Assembly: GCA_026225255.1 (NCBI GenBank)
Contig: JAMFSJ010000026.1
Location: 1 to 61,921 of the forward strand
Source: Methylacidimicrobium fagopyrum
GTDB lineage: Bacteria; Verrucomicrobiota; Verrucomicrobiia; Limisphaerales; UBA11358
Direction of reading: 5' to 3'
Length of the DNA stretch: 61,921 nt
Of the stretch, positions 35,561-44,956 are shown in pieces (the first letter of the stretch is position 1; every line of letters starts with the position of its first letter). The notes below the pieces were generated by a model. That model was given only the letters and a program-made list of their open reading frames with translations, made no database searches and was not told the origin of the DNA. The position numbers and the translations under genes are program-made.

Positions 35561-36285
35561 TGCGTGCGATTAGCTCCAGTTGAATTGATACTGGGCGCGA
35601 GAATGCGGTCGAAGATCATGATTTTCTGCCAGATTTTTCGGGAGAGCGCATTCGTAAGATTTTCAATTTCATTCACTGCCGCCAGCGTCACCGGGTCGTC
35701 AAAATTTTGCACGTAGAGCGCGGAAATTTTACTGATCAACGCCAGCAGATCGCTGCAATTATCCAGATAACGAATCAGCTCCGCCGGATTCTGCGGACGT
35801 TTGGCATCCACGGCAATTGTCGTCGTCTCGGAAATTCGCTCGGGATCTTTCGTGATCTGATGCATGTCAATGATGTGGGCGAGCGCCCGCAATTCGTGGA
35901 TCGCCTTGAGCACCCGGCGACGTTTCAAGCGCGTTTCCAGCGTGAAGAAAAAGAACGCGGCGATGCCGATGAACACCACTTCATTGATCGCCGCATCGAG
36001 ACCTTGCAAAAATTCGCCGATGCTGCTGACGCTCATCTGCACGTGAATATGCAGCGCCACGCTGGCGACGATGAGCAGGATTGAAACGATGCCGAGCCCC
36101 GCCAGCGCGCGCAACGGCAGATGCGGCTTGGCCAGCCAGGTCGCCAACCCTGCGGCCTGTTCGCTGACCAGCAGGATCTCTTCCGCAACTTTGCTTAAGC
36201 CTGAATTCGCAAATCGCTTGGTGATTTGTTCCTGCGTCGAGCGACACGTCTGAACAATCAGGTCGGCGTTTAAGTTGCGATACAT
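35557..36285 (-). CDS. Two-span membrane protein, unknown function
   Basis: 242 residues. An amphipathic N-terminal part of about 55 residues leads to helices at about 58-82 ([20 protein letters not shown]) and 100-118 ([20 protein letters not shown]). The C-terminal 120 residues are cytoplasmic, helical and contain [18 protein letters not shown]. The last feature resembles short membrane proteins annotated only as hypothetical. It lies 16 nt downstream of the guanylyltransferase start-side partner and overlaps rnhA. Confidence 0.65.
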   Translation of the reverse strand: MYRNLNADLIVQTCRSTQEQITKRFANSGLSKVAEEILLVSEQAAGLATWLAKPHLPLRALAGLGIVSILLIVASVALHIHVQMSVSSIGEFLQGLDAAINEVVFIGIAAFFFFTLETRLKRRRVLKAIHELRALAHIIDMHQITKDPERISETTTIAVDAKRPQNPAELIRYLDNCSDLLALISKISALYVQNFDDPVTLAAVNEIENLTNALSRKIWQKIMIFDRILAPSINSTGANRTQ

Positions 36286-36301
36286 GACGGCTACGCGTGG
36301 T

Positions 36302-37438
36302 TCAAACCAACTTCTTCAACTTCGGATGCTCGCTCAATTTCTTGACCAAATCCTTGATTTTTTGCGCCTGCGATTTGTGCGCGAGTAACACCGCGTCGTC
36401 CGTTTGCACGAGAATGGAATCACGTAAACCCACAATGGCGATGGGCGTGCGATTTTTGGTGCGCGCATCAAAAATAATATTTCGCGCCGCGTCCACATGA
36501 ATAAAATCCGCCACGGCCGCATTGCCTTCGGAGTCTTGTTTGACGTGCCGCGCTAGAGCCGGCCACGCGCCGAGATCGTCCCATTCAAACGCGCCGTCCG
36601 CCACGATCACGTTTTGCGCATGCTCCATCAACGCGTAATCAATCGAGACTTTTTTGACCGTCGGATATTCCTTTGCGAGAACTTTGGCGAGTTTCGCCGG
36701 TTGATTGGCGACCTTGAACCAACGCTGACAGGCGGCGAACATTTCCGGCTGATGCTTCTCCAAACCGTTCGTCACCGTGATAAAACTCCAGACGAACATG
36801 CCCGCGTTCCAGCGATAGTGCCCGCTGCTGACGTATTCCTGAGCGCGCTGAAGATCCGGTTTCTCAACAAATTTTTCCGCCTTGTAAAAGATCGTCTTAG
36901 TCTTTTTGGCTCCGGCCGGTGGCGGCAACTCGACGCCGGTATGGATGTAGCCATAACCCGTGGCCGGCTCATTCGGCTTGATGCCGATGGTCACGATCGC
37001 CTGGCCCTGCGCGGCGATATCAAACGCATCGCTCAAGACCTGTTGAAATTTCTTCTCTTGGGGAATCACATGATCCGCCGGCAACACCGCCATCACGCCC
37101 GTCGTCGAACGTGCACCCACAAGCGCCGCGCCGAGCGTCACCGCAGCACACGTATCGCGGCCGATCGGCTCCGCGACGAGATTTTCCTTGGGAATTTTCG
37201 GCAATTGTTTCCGCACTTCCGGCAACTGCGCCGTGTTGGTGATGACGAAAATATTCTTCGCCGGCACGATTGGTAGCACGCGGTCAACCGCCTGTTGCAG
37301 AAACGAGCGTTTGCCGAGCAACGTGAGCAATTGCTTGGGCATCTTCTCGCGGCTCAACGGCCAGAACCGCTCGCCGCGTCCGCCCGCCATGATGATCACG
37401 AACCGGTTTTTGATATTGGGTTTAGTTTTTGCGCTCAT
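36302..37438 (-). CDS. manC: Mannose-1-phosphate guanylyltransferase
   Basis: 378 residues from ATG 37438; a GTG at 37453 lies in a repeat arm and is rejected. IIMAGGRGERFWPLSREKMP is the nucleotide-binding signature with PKQLL, followed by VLPADHVI and VEKPDLQRAQEYV.. YRWNAGMFVW. It makes GDP-mannose from mannose-1-phosphate and GTP. It lacks the C-terminal isomerase domain of bifunctional ManC/AlgA (about 470 residues), so it is the single-function form. It lies downstream of trpA across an inverted-repeat element. Confidence 0.93.
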   Translation of the reverse strand: MSAKTKPNIKNRFVIIMAGGRGERFWPLSREKMPKQLLTLLGKRSFLQQAVDRVLPIVPAKNIFVITNTAQLPEVRKQLPKIPKENLVAEPIGRDTCAAVTLGAALVGARSTTGVMAVLPADHVIPQEKKFQQVLSDAFDIAAQGQAIVTIGIKPNEPATGYGYIHTGVELPPPAGAKKTKTIFYKAEKFVEKPDLQRAQEYVSSGHYRWNAGMFVWSFITVTNGLEKHQPEMFAACQRWFKVANQPAKLAKVLAKEYPTVKKVSIDYALMEHAQNVIVADGAFEWDDLGAWPALARHVKQDSEGNAAVADFIHVDAARNIIFDARTKNRTPIAIVGLRDSILVQTDDAVLLAHKSQAQKIKDLVKKLSEHPKLKKLV

Positions 37439-37447
37439 AAATTTTTT

Positions 37448-37651
37448 AGCCACAGATTTTCACAGATGAAACACAGATAAAATCAGACTTTTGATTTGAG
37501 ATGGGCATAAATTTTCACGTGATTTAGAAGTTTAATATCACCTCCTTGAGCTGTTGAATTTAATTCATCACCGCTCTTTTCTAATTCAAATGTCAAAGGC
37601 GTGCTCATATAAAATTCTGAATCTGTGTTTCATCTGTGAAAATCTGTGGCT
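37448..37651. repeat. Perfect 31-bp inverted-repeat element filling the trpA-manC gap
   Basis: Arms 37448-37478 and 37621-37651 are exact complements (AGCCACAGATTTTCACAGAT, then GAAACACAGAT). 142 nt separate them. One arm is 9 nt from the manC start codon; the final base of the other arm is the first base of the trpA stop triplet (37651-37653). This matches the design at 8400-8544, differing only in the middle word. Confidence 0.9.
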
Positions 37652-38451
37652 CAAATCGTTTTCACCGCATCGCCCAATGATTTCACGAATGCGCCGACTT
37701 TGGCGACGAGGTCCGGTGATTTTCCGTGCGCAGCGATTTGGTTCACGATCGCGCTGCCGACCACGCAGCCGTCCGCTTCCGCCGCGACGGTTTTTGCCTG
37801 CTCAGGATTGGAAATACCAAAGCCGACAGCGATCGGCAAATCCGTGTGCGCGCGGATTTTGGCGATCTGCGAGGCGAGGTTCGTGGCGACGCTCGTTTGC
37901 ATGCCGGTCACACCTTCGCGCGATATGTAATAGATAAAGCCGCTGCCGCGCTTGACGATGAGCGCCATGCGATCGTCCGGCGTCGTCGGCGCAACCAGAT
38001 AAATATGGCAGAGCCCGGCCTTTTTCATCAGTGCCTCATAGTTCTCCGATTCTTCCGGCGGCAGATCGAGCACGAGTAAACCATCCACCCCCGCCGCGGC
38101 GGCTTCGGCGATGAACTTCTCGATGCCGACCTTGTGGATGAGGTTGAAATAAATATAGAGGACGATGGGAATCTGCGATTCGCGACGGATGTCGGCGATA
38201 GTGGCTAATAATTTCGGCGGCGTGGTCCCCGATTCCAAACCACGTTGCGCGGCGAGCTGGTTGACCAAACCATCGGCCAGCGGATCGCTGAACGGCACGC
38301 CAAGTTCCAAAATATCCACGCCTGACTTATCAAACGCGAGTGCGAGCTCACGCGTCGCAGCCAGATTCGGGTCACCCGCGCCGATATAGACCACAAAACT
38401 TTTTTTACCGTTGCGCTTCAATTGGGCGAAGCGTTCCTCAATACGATTCAT
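37651..38451 (-). CDS. trpA: Tryptophan synthase alpha chain
   Basis: 266 residues from ATG 38451 (MNRIEERFAQLKRNGKKSFV). Catalytic Glu in ILELGVPFSDPLADG and Asp in VLDLPPEESE. YISREGVTGMQTSV and VGFGISNPEQA bind the indole-glycerol phosphate. It splits indole-3-glycerol phosphate to indole and passes it to TrpB. Unusually, no other trp gene is adjacent; the upstream neighbour is a tRNA. Confidence 0.96.
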   Translation of the reverse strand: MNRIEERFAQLKRNGKKSFVVYIGAGDPNLAATRELALAFDKSGVDILELGVPFSDPLADGLVNQLAAQRGLESGTTPPKLLATIADIRRESQIPIVLYIYFNLIHKVGIEKFIAEAAAAGVDGLLVLDLPPEESENYEALMKKAGLCHIYLVAPTTPDDRMALIVKRGSGFIYYISREGVTGMQTSVATNLASQIAKIRAHTDLPIAVGFGISNPEQAKTVAAEADGCVVGSAIVNQIAAHGKSPDLVAKVGAFVKSLGDAVKTI

Positions 38452-38571
38452 GCCGCATAGCTTCAAGTTTCAGGTTTCAACTTTCAAGCGGCAAGTTGGG
38501 TGAAAGTGGCTCGTTGCTCGAGACGGATACAGATTCGCAATTTGATGATTCTCTGAACGCTTGAAGTTTTT

Positions 38572-38647
38572 TGGTGCCCCCACCCGGAATTGAACTGGGA
38601 TCAACGGTTTAGGAAACCGCTGCTCTATCCATTTGAGCTATGGAGGC
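38572..38647 (-). tRNA. tRNA-Arg (anticodon CCT)
   Basis: The reverse strand folds as a 76-nt cloverleaf with encoded CCA. The acceptor stem GCCTCCA pairs with TGGGGGC (one G-T). The D arm is GCTC..GAGC. The anticodon stem GCGGT/ACCGT surrounds loop TTCCTAA with CCT at the centre. The T loop is TTCAATT. By eye the T stem (CCCAG/CCGGG) has one A-C mismatch. It lies upstream of trpA. Confidence 0.93.
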
Positions 38648-38717
38648 AGCCCACTGCGAAAATACCCGCCATATTCTGAATGGCAAGCCAACGGTTAAGG
38701 TTCAAGCTTTTCAAAAA

Positions 38718-38846
38718 GGTGGCACAGACGTCCGGCCGGATTTCGTCGGCGAAAAAACTTATTTTTTCGCAAATCCAAAACCATTCATACCAAAAACGTT
38801 TTTGGGCGGGATGGCCGAAATAATCGGTCGGAGGCCGGTGCCGCCC
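38718..38846. repeat. GGTGGCAC-ended intergenic element, copy C (degenerate)
   Basis: It starts GGTGGCACAGACGTCCGGCC and ends GGAGGCCGGTGCCGCCC, with imperfect inverted ends. The left flank TTTTCAAAA matches that of copy B at 48203-48211. Internal palindromes TTCGTCGGCGAAAA and CCAAAAACGTTTTTGG are visible. It lies between the tRNA and the DUF3857 gene. Confidence 0.7.
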
Positions 38847-38885
38847 AGAGCATTTTGAAAACACTGAGAATATTGAAATTCAGCG

Positions 38886-40859
38886 TCACCGCCAAATTAT
38901 GGTGTAACCCAACGCTTGCGACGCTTGGTCAAGTTGGTGGAGATAATCGCTGACGCGGTCGGGCGCAACGGCATCTGTCAGCGCTTGATATTCGTAAGTC
39001 ATCACGAATTTATTACCCGCGAACCGGCAATCTTTGCGCAGAGTAAAAGCGGGATCGAAAATGGTTTTCCGATCGGTATCCGGCGCCAACGATGGCGATA
39101 AAGTGACTTCGGTGCGCAGGATTTGGTGCTGCGGAAAACGGATACCCAACGGCAGTTTACGATCCGTGTCCACGGGCTTGCGCAACAAAGCGGCGATGCT
39201 GGACGGATAAAATTGGCAGCGATATTTTTTATCCGCAGCCGACTGCGTCCAGACTTGGTTGATCGAATAGGATTCGGTGATTTGAAACCGGTTTTGTTGC
39301 TCGTCATCCACGGTGGCAATGGGTGATGCGATTTTTATTCCGGGATAAAAGTCGGTGTAAAAATGCCGGTAGCCGCGTTCGATCTCGCTGCGTTTTGTGC
39401 CGGCAAATTCCGCCCGAAAACTATCCGCATCGCCGCCTTCGGCAATGGTGACGACTTTCAATTCCGCCGGCTCGTTTTTGCCGTGGAGCGAAAAATATTC
39501 CGTCGTGGTCGTTCGCGTCAAAGCGGTTGGCTGCGGAATCGCCGTCAGACTGCTCGTCTGGGGCGAAATCACGAGGCCGTAATCGTAGCCCGGCAGATTA
39601 TGCGCCGCGAGCGAGCCGCGTTGATAATTGATCGTCGGATCAAGCCAATATGTCTGCCCTTCGTCGCGGACGACGGCGATGCAATGATCGAAAACGCCAG
39701 CGGAAGGCTGCCAACTGGCGATCGCGCGGCCCGAATCCGCGTTCACCAAAACCGGATATGCTTCAAGGCCCAACGCGCGCAAGATCGTGACGAATAATAG
39801 CGACTTGTCTTTGCAATCACCAAAACGACGACCAAACACTTTCGACGGATCAGCCGGTTTCACCGTGCTGTTGCCGATTTCGATTCCGAAATAACGCACG
39901 TCGTCCTGCACGAAACGTAAGGCCGCCAAAATCTGTTGTTCGCGGGTGTCGAGTTGTTTCCATTCCGCAATTTTTCCGCGCAGCTCAGGCGACGCGGGCG
40001 CCGCTACTTGAAACAGTGACAACGCCCATTGATTCACTTCCGCCCACGTTTTGAAATCGCTCAATTGCACCCACGGTTCGGGATCACACCACATCGGCAG
40101 CGAATCTTCGAGCGCGACCCCGGGCACTTGGCGCAAATCCCAGATATAATCCATCGACTCTTTGCCCTTGAGCGTCACGGGTTGAAGCGCGCAACCCAGC
40201 GGTTTGGCGTAGAGACGCCGGTTGCTCGGCCACACCACGCGCGTGACCAAACGTTCCGCCGGTTGCCCCAACTGCACGAGAATGCCGCTGTAAAAATGGT
40301 TGCCGAAAACCGGATTCTCGCCCTTGATCGAATACGCGAAATCAATGATGTCACCCACGCGCACATCGTCCAGCACCAGGACGGCGGATTTTTCGCCGTT
40401 CAATGCGAACTGGTCCAAGTCTTGTTCGCGCTGCACGATCTTGACGCTGTTCGTATCCAGGCGATCCAATGGCTGCGCCCCGCGCCAAATGCGCGCCCAA
40501 TGAATCGTCAACGTTTGATAACCGGGATTGAAATCAACCGTCAGCGTCGAACCATTTTGCACGCCGGACGGTGTTAGCACCATCTGCGCCGAGTGGACGA
40601 ACGTTTCATTTTCGGCGGCGTCAACCTGATGTTCGCGTAACAATAAATATTGATCGGCGCCGGGATCAAGCAAGCTGGCGGAAGGTTGCCGGTTGAAGGA
40701 CTGCGGTTTCACCCAACTGCTGGGCGGTGCAAAATTCGCGGTGTTGGTTTCAGTGGCGGGGCTGGAAATTGCCAGCGCCAAAATGCCCGCGCCGAGGAAT
40801 CGTCGAAGCCAAGGAATTAAAATCCTTGCGAGATGCGAATGGAAAGCGTCGGGAGGCAT
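38886..40859 (-). CDS. DUF3857 and transglutaminase-like domain protein, exported
   Basis: 657 residues. A signal sequence lies near 10-33 (LRRFLGAGILALAISSPATE). Residues 60-230 match DUF3857 (QREQDLDQFALNGEKSAVLV, GDIIDFAYSIKGENPV). The transglutaminase triad is Cys in FGDCKDKSLLFVTILRALGL, His in FDHCIAVV and Asp in TYWLDPTINY. A beta-rich C-terminal domain follows. These secreted proteins are common in Bacteroidota and Verrucomicrobiota; their substrate is unknown. It is divergent from the ABC exporter genes. Confidence 0.88.
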   Translation of the reverse strand: MPPDAFHSHLARILIPWLRRFLGAGILALAISSPATETNTANFAPPSSWVKPQSFNRQPSASLLDPGADQYLLLREHQVDAAENETFVHSAQMVLTPSGVQNGSTLTVDFNPGYQTLTIHWARIWRGAQPLDRLDTNSVKIVQREQDLDQFALNGEKSAVLVLDDVRVGDIIDFAYSIKGENPVFGNHFYSGILVQLGQPAERLVTRVVWPSNRRLYAKPLGCALQPVTLKGKESMDYIWDLRQVPGVALEDSLPMWCDPEPWVQLSDFKTWAEVNQWALSLFQVAAPASPELRGKIAEWKQLDTREQQILAALRFVQDDVRYFGIEIGNSTVKPADPSKVFGRRFGDCKDKSLLFVTILRALGLEAYPVLVNADSGRAIASWQPSAGVFDHCIAVVRDEGQTYWLDPTINYQRGSLAAHNLPGYDYGLVISPQTSSLTAIPQPTALTRTTTTEYFSLHGKNEPAELKVVTIAEGGDADSFRAEFAGTKRSEIERGYRHFYTDFYPGIKIASPIATVDDEQQNRFQITESYSINQVWTQSAADKKYRCQFYPSSIAALLRKPVDTDRKLPLGIRFPQHQILRTEVTLSPSLAPDTDRKTIFDPAFTLRKDCRFAGNKFVMTYEYQALTDAVAPDRVSDYLHQLDQASQALGYTIIWR

Positions 40860-40959
40860 TTCGCAGCGGACAATAGCGAAAACTTTTTAACTTGGAAAGC
40901 CGCGACTCATTTTTTGATTCGATTGCTGCCGCAACTTATGTCATTTTAACAATTCGAAA

Positions 40960-42798
40960 ATGTCCGAAACCGCCAGGAACATCACCGCCGAAGATCGTTA
41001 CACCACCGGGAAACTGGTGCGCCGTTTGTGTGCGCTCGCATGGCAATTCCGGGCGGACTGCATCTGGTCCACCGTGTTGAGCTTGGTGCTGTTGCTGTTC
41101 GGCATTGCGGGCCTGCAATTGCTCGGTCTAGTCATTGACGTCATCCGCCACGCGCTGAATCCCACGCTGCCCGCACCGCTTTATCCCTTCGGCTGGCAGC
41201 CACCGGCCGAATGGTCGCCGCTGCAAATCGTCACGCTGCTCGCCTCGATCATCGTCGTGCAAGCGCTGTTCCGCGCCGTGTTCACCTATCTTTACAACAT
41301 GACCACGGCGCGGTTGACGCAGGGTGAAATCGTCCCGGCTTTGCGCGCGCAAATCTACGCCAAGTTGCAACGCCTCAGCTTCCGCTTCTTCGATGTGCAC
41401 GGCTCCAATTCCATTTTCAACCGCGTTACCGGCGACGTGCAAAACACGCGTTTGTTCGTGGATGGCGTGTTGTTGCAGGGCGTGAACATGATTCTCACGC
41501 TCGGCACCTACGCGTTTTTTATGTGGCGCATTCAGCCGTCACTCACGATCGCGTGTCTGTCGGTCTCGCTGCCGTTGTGGTGGCTCGCGCAATTTTATTC
41601 CAAGCGTTTGCGTCCCGGTTATTTGCGCAATCGTGAGCTCACGGACAACATGGTTTTGCTCTTCAGCGAAAGCGTGCGCGGGATGCAAACCGTGAAAGGT
41701 TTTGCGGCGGAAGCCCATCAAGTCCGTAAGTTTGAAGCCGCGAATGACGAAGTGTCTTCGCAGCAGCGGAAAATTTTTTGGAACTTATCCGTCTTCACGC
41801 CGGGCACGCAAATGCTATCGCAAATGAGCCTCGTGATTTTGTTCGCTTACGGCGGCTGGCTGTATGTGCAGGGAAAAATTCCGCTCGGCAGCGGTCTCGT
41901 CGTGTTCGCCGGTTTGCTGCAACAATTCACCGGACAAGTCGCGAATATTTCCGTGATCGCCAACTCCGTGCAACAAAGTCTCGCCGCCGCGCGACGCGTA
42001 TTTGAAGTTATGGACACGCCGGTAGATGTGCAAAGTCGGCCGAATGCCATCCAGCCTGGTCGACTCACCGGCCAGCTCACCTTTGAAAAAGTGACCTTCG
42101 GTTACGCGCCCGAAAAAGCTGCGCTCAAGGATATTTCGTTCACCGCGAAAGCCGGCCAAGTCGTCGGTATTTTCGGCATGACCGGCACCGGTAAAAGCAC
42201 GCTGCTCGGTTTGATCCCGCGTTTTTACGATCCGTCGCAAGGCCGCGTCCTCGTGGACGGACAGGATTTGCGCGACTTGGATCTGGATGCGTTTCGCCGC
42301 CAGATCGGCATCGTGTATCAGGAAAGTTTTCTATTCTCAAACACCGTTGCCGCGAACATCGCGTTCGGTCATCCGCACGCGACCATGGAACAGATCGAAC
42401 GCGCGGCGCGCATCGCCTCGGCGCACGATTTCATCATCGCCTTGCCGCATGGCTACGAAACGGTGCTCGGCGAATCCGGCGTGGATTTAAGCGGCGGTCA
42501 ACGTCAACGCCTCGCACTCGCGCGGGCTTTAATTTTGCAACCGCCGATTCTGATCCTCGACGATCCGACGGCGTCAGTGGATGCGAAAACGGAAAACGAA
42601 ATCGTGTCTGCTTTGCGCGAAGCGATGACCGGACGCACCACGTTCGTCGTATCGAGCCGTTTAAGTTTGTTGCGCCGCGCCGATTTGATTTTGGTTTTGG
42701 AAGACGGATGTTTGACCCAAACCGGCACGCATGAGGAATTGGTGCATCGTCCCGGCCCGTATCACGAAACCGCGTTGCTACAGATCATGGATTTATGA
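40960..42798 (+). CDS. ABC exporter half-transporter 1 (degenerate ATPase site residues)
   Basis: 612 residues. A six-helix membrane domain (about 25-320) precedes the ATPase. Walker A GMTGTGKST, Q loop YQESFLF, a normal signature LSGGQRQRLALARAL, but Walker B is LILDDPTASVD, with Asp in place of the catalytic Glu, and the switch region reads VVSSRLSLL, with Ser in place of the usual His. Such a half pairs with a normal half in heterodimeric exporters. Its stop originally probably overlapped the next start; a repeat insertion now separates them. Confidence 0.92.
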   Translation: MSETARNITAEDRYTTGKLVRRLCALAWQFRADCIWSTVLSLVLLLFGIAGLQLLGLVIDVIRHALNPTLPAPLYPFGWQPPAEWSPLQIVTLLASIIVVQALFRAVFTYLYNMTTARLTQGEIVPALRAQIYAKLQRLSFRFFDVHGSNSIFNRVTGDVQNTRLFVDGVLLQGVNMILTLGTYAFFMWRIQPSLTIACLSVSLPLWWLAQFYSKRLRPGYLRNRELTDNMVLLFSESVRGMQTVKGFAAEAHQVRKFEAANDEVSSQQRKIFWNLSVFTPGTQMLSQMSLVILFAYGGWLYVQGKIPLGSGLVVFAGLLQQFTGQVANISVIANSVQQSLAAARRVFEVMDTPVDVQSRPNAIQPGRLTGQLTFEKVTFGYAPEKAALKDISFTAKAGQVVGIFGMTGTGKSTLLGLIPRFYDPSQGRVLVDGQDLRDLDLDAFRRQIGIVYQESFLFSNTVAANIAFGHPHATMEQIERAARIASAHDFIIALPHGYETVLGESGVDLSGGQRQRLALARALILQPPILILDDPTASVDAKTENEIVSALREAMTGRTTFVVSSRLSLLRRADLILVLEDGCLTQTGTHEELVHRPGPYHETALLQIMDL

Positions 42799-42969
42799 GC
42801 GCGCCAAACTATTCAACAAAGTGCTGCCGACATCCTGTCGGCAGAAGCGTGACCAGGCAAAACACCGTTCGAATTTTCAAAACCATGTCAGCTCAAGAAA
42901 ACTGCCGACTGCAAGTCGGCAGCACTTTTAAAATTTATTGCAGATATTTCGGTTCATGAGCGCGCCAAA
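42795..42969. repeat. 14-bp direct repeats flanking a REP-type insertion
   Basis: ATGAGCGCGCCAAA occurs at 42795-42808 and again at 42956-42969. The first copy spans the stop of ABC half 1 (TGA at 42796-42798); the second is the start of ABC half 2. The 147 nt between them holds a REP palindrome pair. The simplest reading is a target duplication that split an ATGA-overlapping gene pair. Confidence 0.8.
42821..42924. repeat. REP palindrome pair (BIME-like), free copy between the ABC genes
   Basis: The left palindrome at 42824-42844 (CTGCCGACA-TCC-TGTCGGCAG) and the right palindrome at 42901-42921 (CTGCCGACT-GCA-AGTCGGCAG) are bounded by GTG and CAC, giving inverted ends AAAGTGCTGCC and GGCAGCACTTT. 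It is the same unit that brackets the transposase insert in priA (46641-46731 and 47382-47472), so the element family has at least three copies here. Confidence 0.88.
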
Positions 42970-44818
42970 AAAATCGCCTACCAGTAACGTCGCGAAAGGA
43001 GACCATTCCGCGCGCGCGGCGATTACGTATTACAATCCCGCCGAAGAACGCGACGCCGACAAAGCACCGTTGCAGTGGAAACTCATCCGCCGGATTTTTA
43101 TCTACACGCGACCTTACGCGGCCAAGCGCAACTGGCTGTTCGTGCTCACCTTTGTGCGTGGTTTGCAACTGCCCGCGCTCGCGTGGTTGATTGGCAAAAC
43201 TATTAATGGCCCGATTTCCAATCGCGACCTGTCACAAATCCATTGGTATGCGGCGGGCTATTTTGGCTTGGCATTGTTCACGATCGTGAACTTTCACTTC
43301 CGCCAGCGGTTCGCATTGGAATTGGGCGAGTCCGTGGTGCACGACATGCGGACGGATCTATTCGCGAAGTTGATGACAATGCCGATGGGTTTTTTCAATC
43401 GCACGAAGTTCGGCAGCATTATCAGCCGCATGACGTCGGACGTTGATAGCGTGCGCGCCGGCGTGCAGGAAGTCGCGTTCGTGCTCGTCGTGCAAGGTTT
43501 GCAAATGACGACGTCCGCCGTGTTGATGGCGTGGTATGATTGGAAAATTTTTTCGTTGATGGTGTTGCTCGCGCCGATCATCTGGTTCGTGAACCGGAAT
43601 TATCAGCGCGAGATGGCGCGGCGCATGCGCAAGGTTCAAGAATCCTGGAGCCGCGTTTCGTCTACGCTCGCGGAATCCGTCAGCGGCATCCGCGTCACAC
43701 AGGCGTTCGTGCGGCACGAAGTGAACGCGGAGTTCTTTCAAAAACTGATTGATACACACGGCGAAAACAACGTCGGCGTCGCACAGGCCTCGGCGGTGTT
43801 CGTGCCGCTGTTGCAATTGAAAAGCCAACTTTTTCTCGGCGCGATGGCGTTGCTCGGCGCATTCGGGGCGTTGCAATGGCACGGCTGGTTGCACATGGAA
43901 GTGGGCGATCTCGTGATGTTCTTCTTCCTCGCAAATTTGTTTTTTGATCCCGTGCAGGCGATCGGCAATCAATTAAACCAAGCCCTGATGGCGATGGCGG
44001 GCGCGGAACGTTTTTTCCGAATGATGGATCAAGCGCCGGAATGGTCGGACGCCGCGAACGCCAAACCGTTGGCAAAAATCCAAGGTCGCGTGGAATTCAA
44101 GTCTGTGAATTTCGAATACAAAACCGGACGCCCGGTGCTCGTGGATATTTCATTCACGGTCGAACCCGGCCAATCCGTCGCGCTGGTCGGCCACACCGGC
44201 AGTGGTAAAACCACGCTGGTCGGCTTGCTCCAGAAATTTTATCTGCCCGGCAGCGGTGACGTGCTCGTGGACGGATTTAATTTGAATCACGTCACCAGCG
44301 ATTCGTTGCGGTCGCAGATGGGCAGCGTGCAGCAGAATAATTTTCTGTTCGCCGGCACCGTGCTGGACAACATCCGTTTCGCCCGACCCGAAGCGACGGA
44401 ATCCGAGGTGCGTGGCGTTTTGGAATCGTTGGACTGCCTCGATCTGCTCGCCGATCTGCCGAACGAATTACACACCAAGGTCACCGAACGCGGCACGTCG
44501 TTATCTTTTGGCCAGCGGCAACTCGTCTGTTTTGCACGCGCGATGCTGGCGAATCCGCGCATCGTGGTCTTGGACGAGGCGACGAGCGCGATTGATTCTG
44601 TGACCGAAGCGCGGCTACAAAAGGCGTTGGATATTTTACTGCGCGGACGCACTGCCTTCATTGTCGCGCACCGTTTGAGCACGATCCGCAAAGCGGATTT
44701 AGTCCTCGTAATGGATCAGGGCCACATTGTCGAACGCGGCACGCACGATAGTTTGCTGGCGCAAAATGGTATCTACGCGCGGCTGCATCGCGAATTCATC
44801 AGTGTGCAGGCGAAGTGA
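42956..44818 (+). CDS. ABC exporter half-transporter 2 (canonical Walker B and H-loop)
   Basis: 620 residues from ATG 42956 (MSAPKKSPTSNVAKGD); a frame start at 42938 lies in the inserted repeat. A six-helix membrane domain at about 50-350, then Walker A GHTGSGKTT, Walker B VVLDEATSAID with the catalytic Glu, and H loop FIVAHRLSTI. The signature is LSFGQRQL, not LSGGQ. With half 1 this gives one good and one degenerate ATP site. The substrate is unknown; lipids, peptides and drugs are all possible for this fold. Confidence 0.93.
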   Translation: MSAPKKSPTSNVAKGDHSARAAITYYNPAEERDADKAPLQWKLIRRIFIYTRPYAAKRNWLFVLTFVRGLQLPALAWLIGKTINGPISNRDLSQIHWYAAGYFGLALFTIVNFHFRQRFALELGESVVHDMRTDLFAKLMTMPMGFFNRTKFGSIISRMTSDVDSVRAGVQEVAFVLVVQGLQMTTSAVLMAWYDWKIFSLMVLLAPIIWFVNRNYQREMARRMRKVQESWSRVSSTLAESVSGIRVTQAFVRHEVNAEFFQKLIDTHGENNVGVAQASAVFVPLLQLKSQLFLGAMALLGAFGALQWHGWLHMEVGDLVMFFFLANLFFDPVQAIGNQLNQALMAMAGAERFFRMMDQAPEWSDAANAKPLAKIQGRVEFKSVNFEYKTGRPVLVDISFTVEPGQSVALVGHTGSGKTTLVGLLQKFYLPGSGDVLVDGFNLNHVTSDSLRSQMGSVQQNNFLFAGTVLDNIRFARPEATESEVRGVLESLDCLDLLADLPNELHTKVTERGTSLSFGQRQLVCFARAMLANPRIVVLDEATSAIDSVTEARLQKALDILLRGRTAFIVAHRLSTIRKADLVLVMDQGHIVERGTHDSLLAQNGIYARLHREFISVQAK

Positions 44819-44916
44819 CCGTTCTTAACTGCAGAGAGCCGAAGCTAAGGACTGATATGAATTTCATGGATTAACCCGGATTCCAATCCGGCAAAATCGG
44901 TTTGTCGATCATGTCA

Positions 44917-44956
44917 AAACTCTTTCCCCATCTGCGTCCAGCTGCGGTTAAAATTT
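44917..44956. repeat. Single degenerate repeat arm next to the priA stop
   Basis: CCCATCTGCGTCCAGCTGCG followed by GTTAAAATTTTT resembles one arm of the CATCTGTG-word elements, ending at the priA stop codon (44957-44959). No matching second arm is visible nearby. Confidence 0.5.

Noticed and set aside
37448..37651. CRISPR-like array because of repeated CACAGAT words
   Set aside because: The words are shorter than CRISPR repeats, sit in inverted pairs and have no spacers; no cas genes are present.
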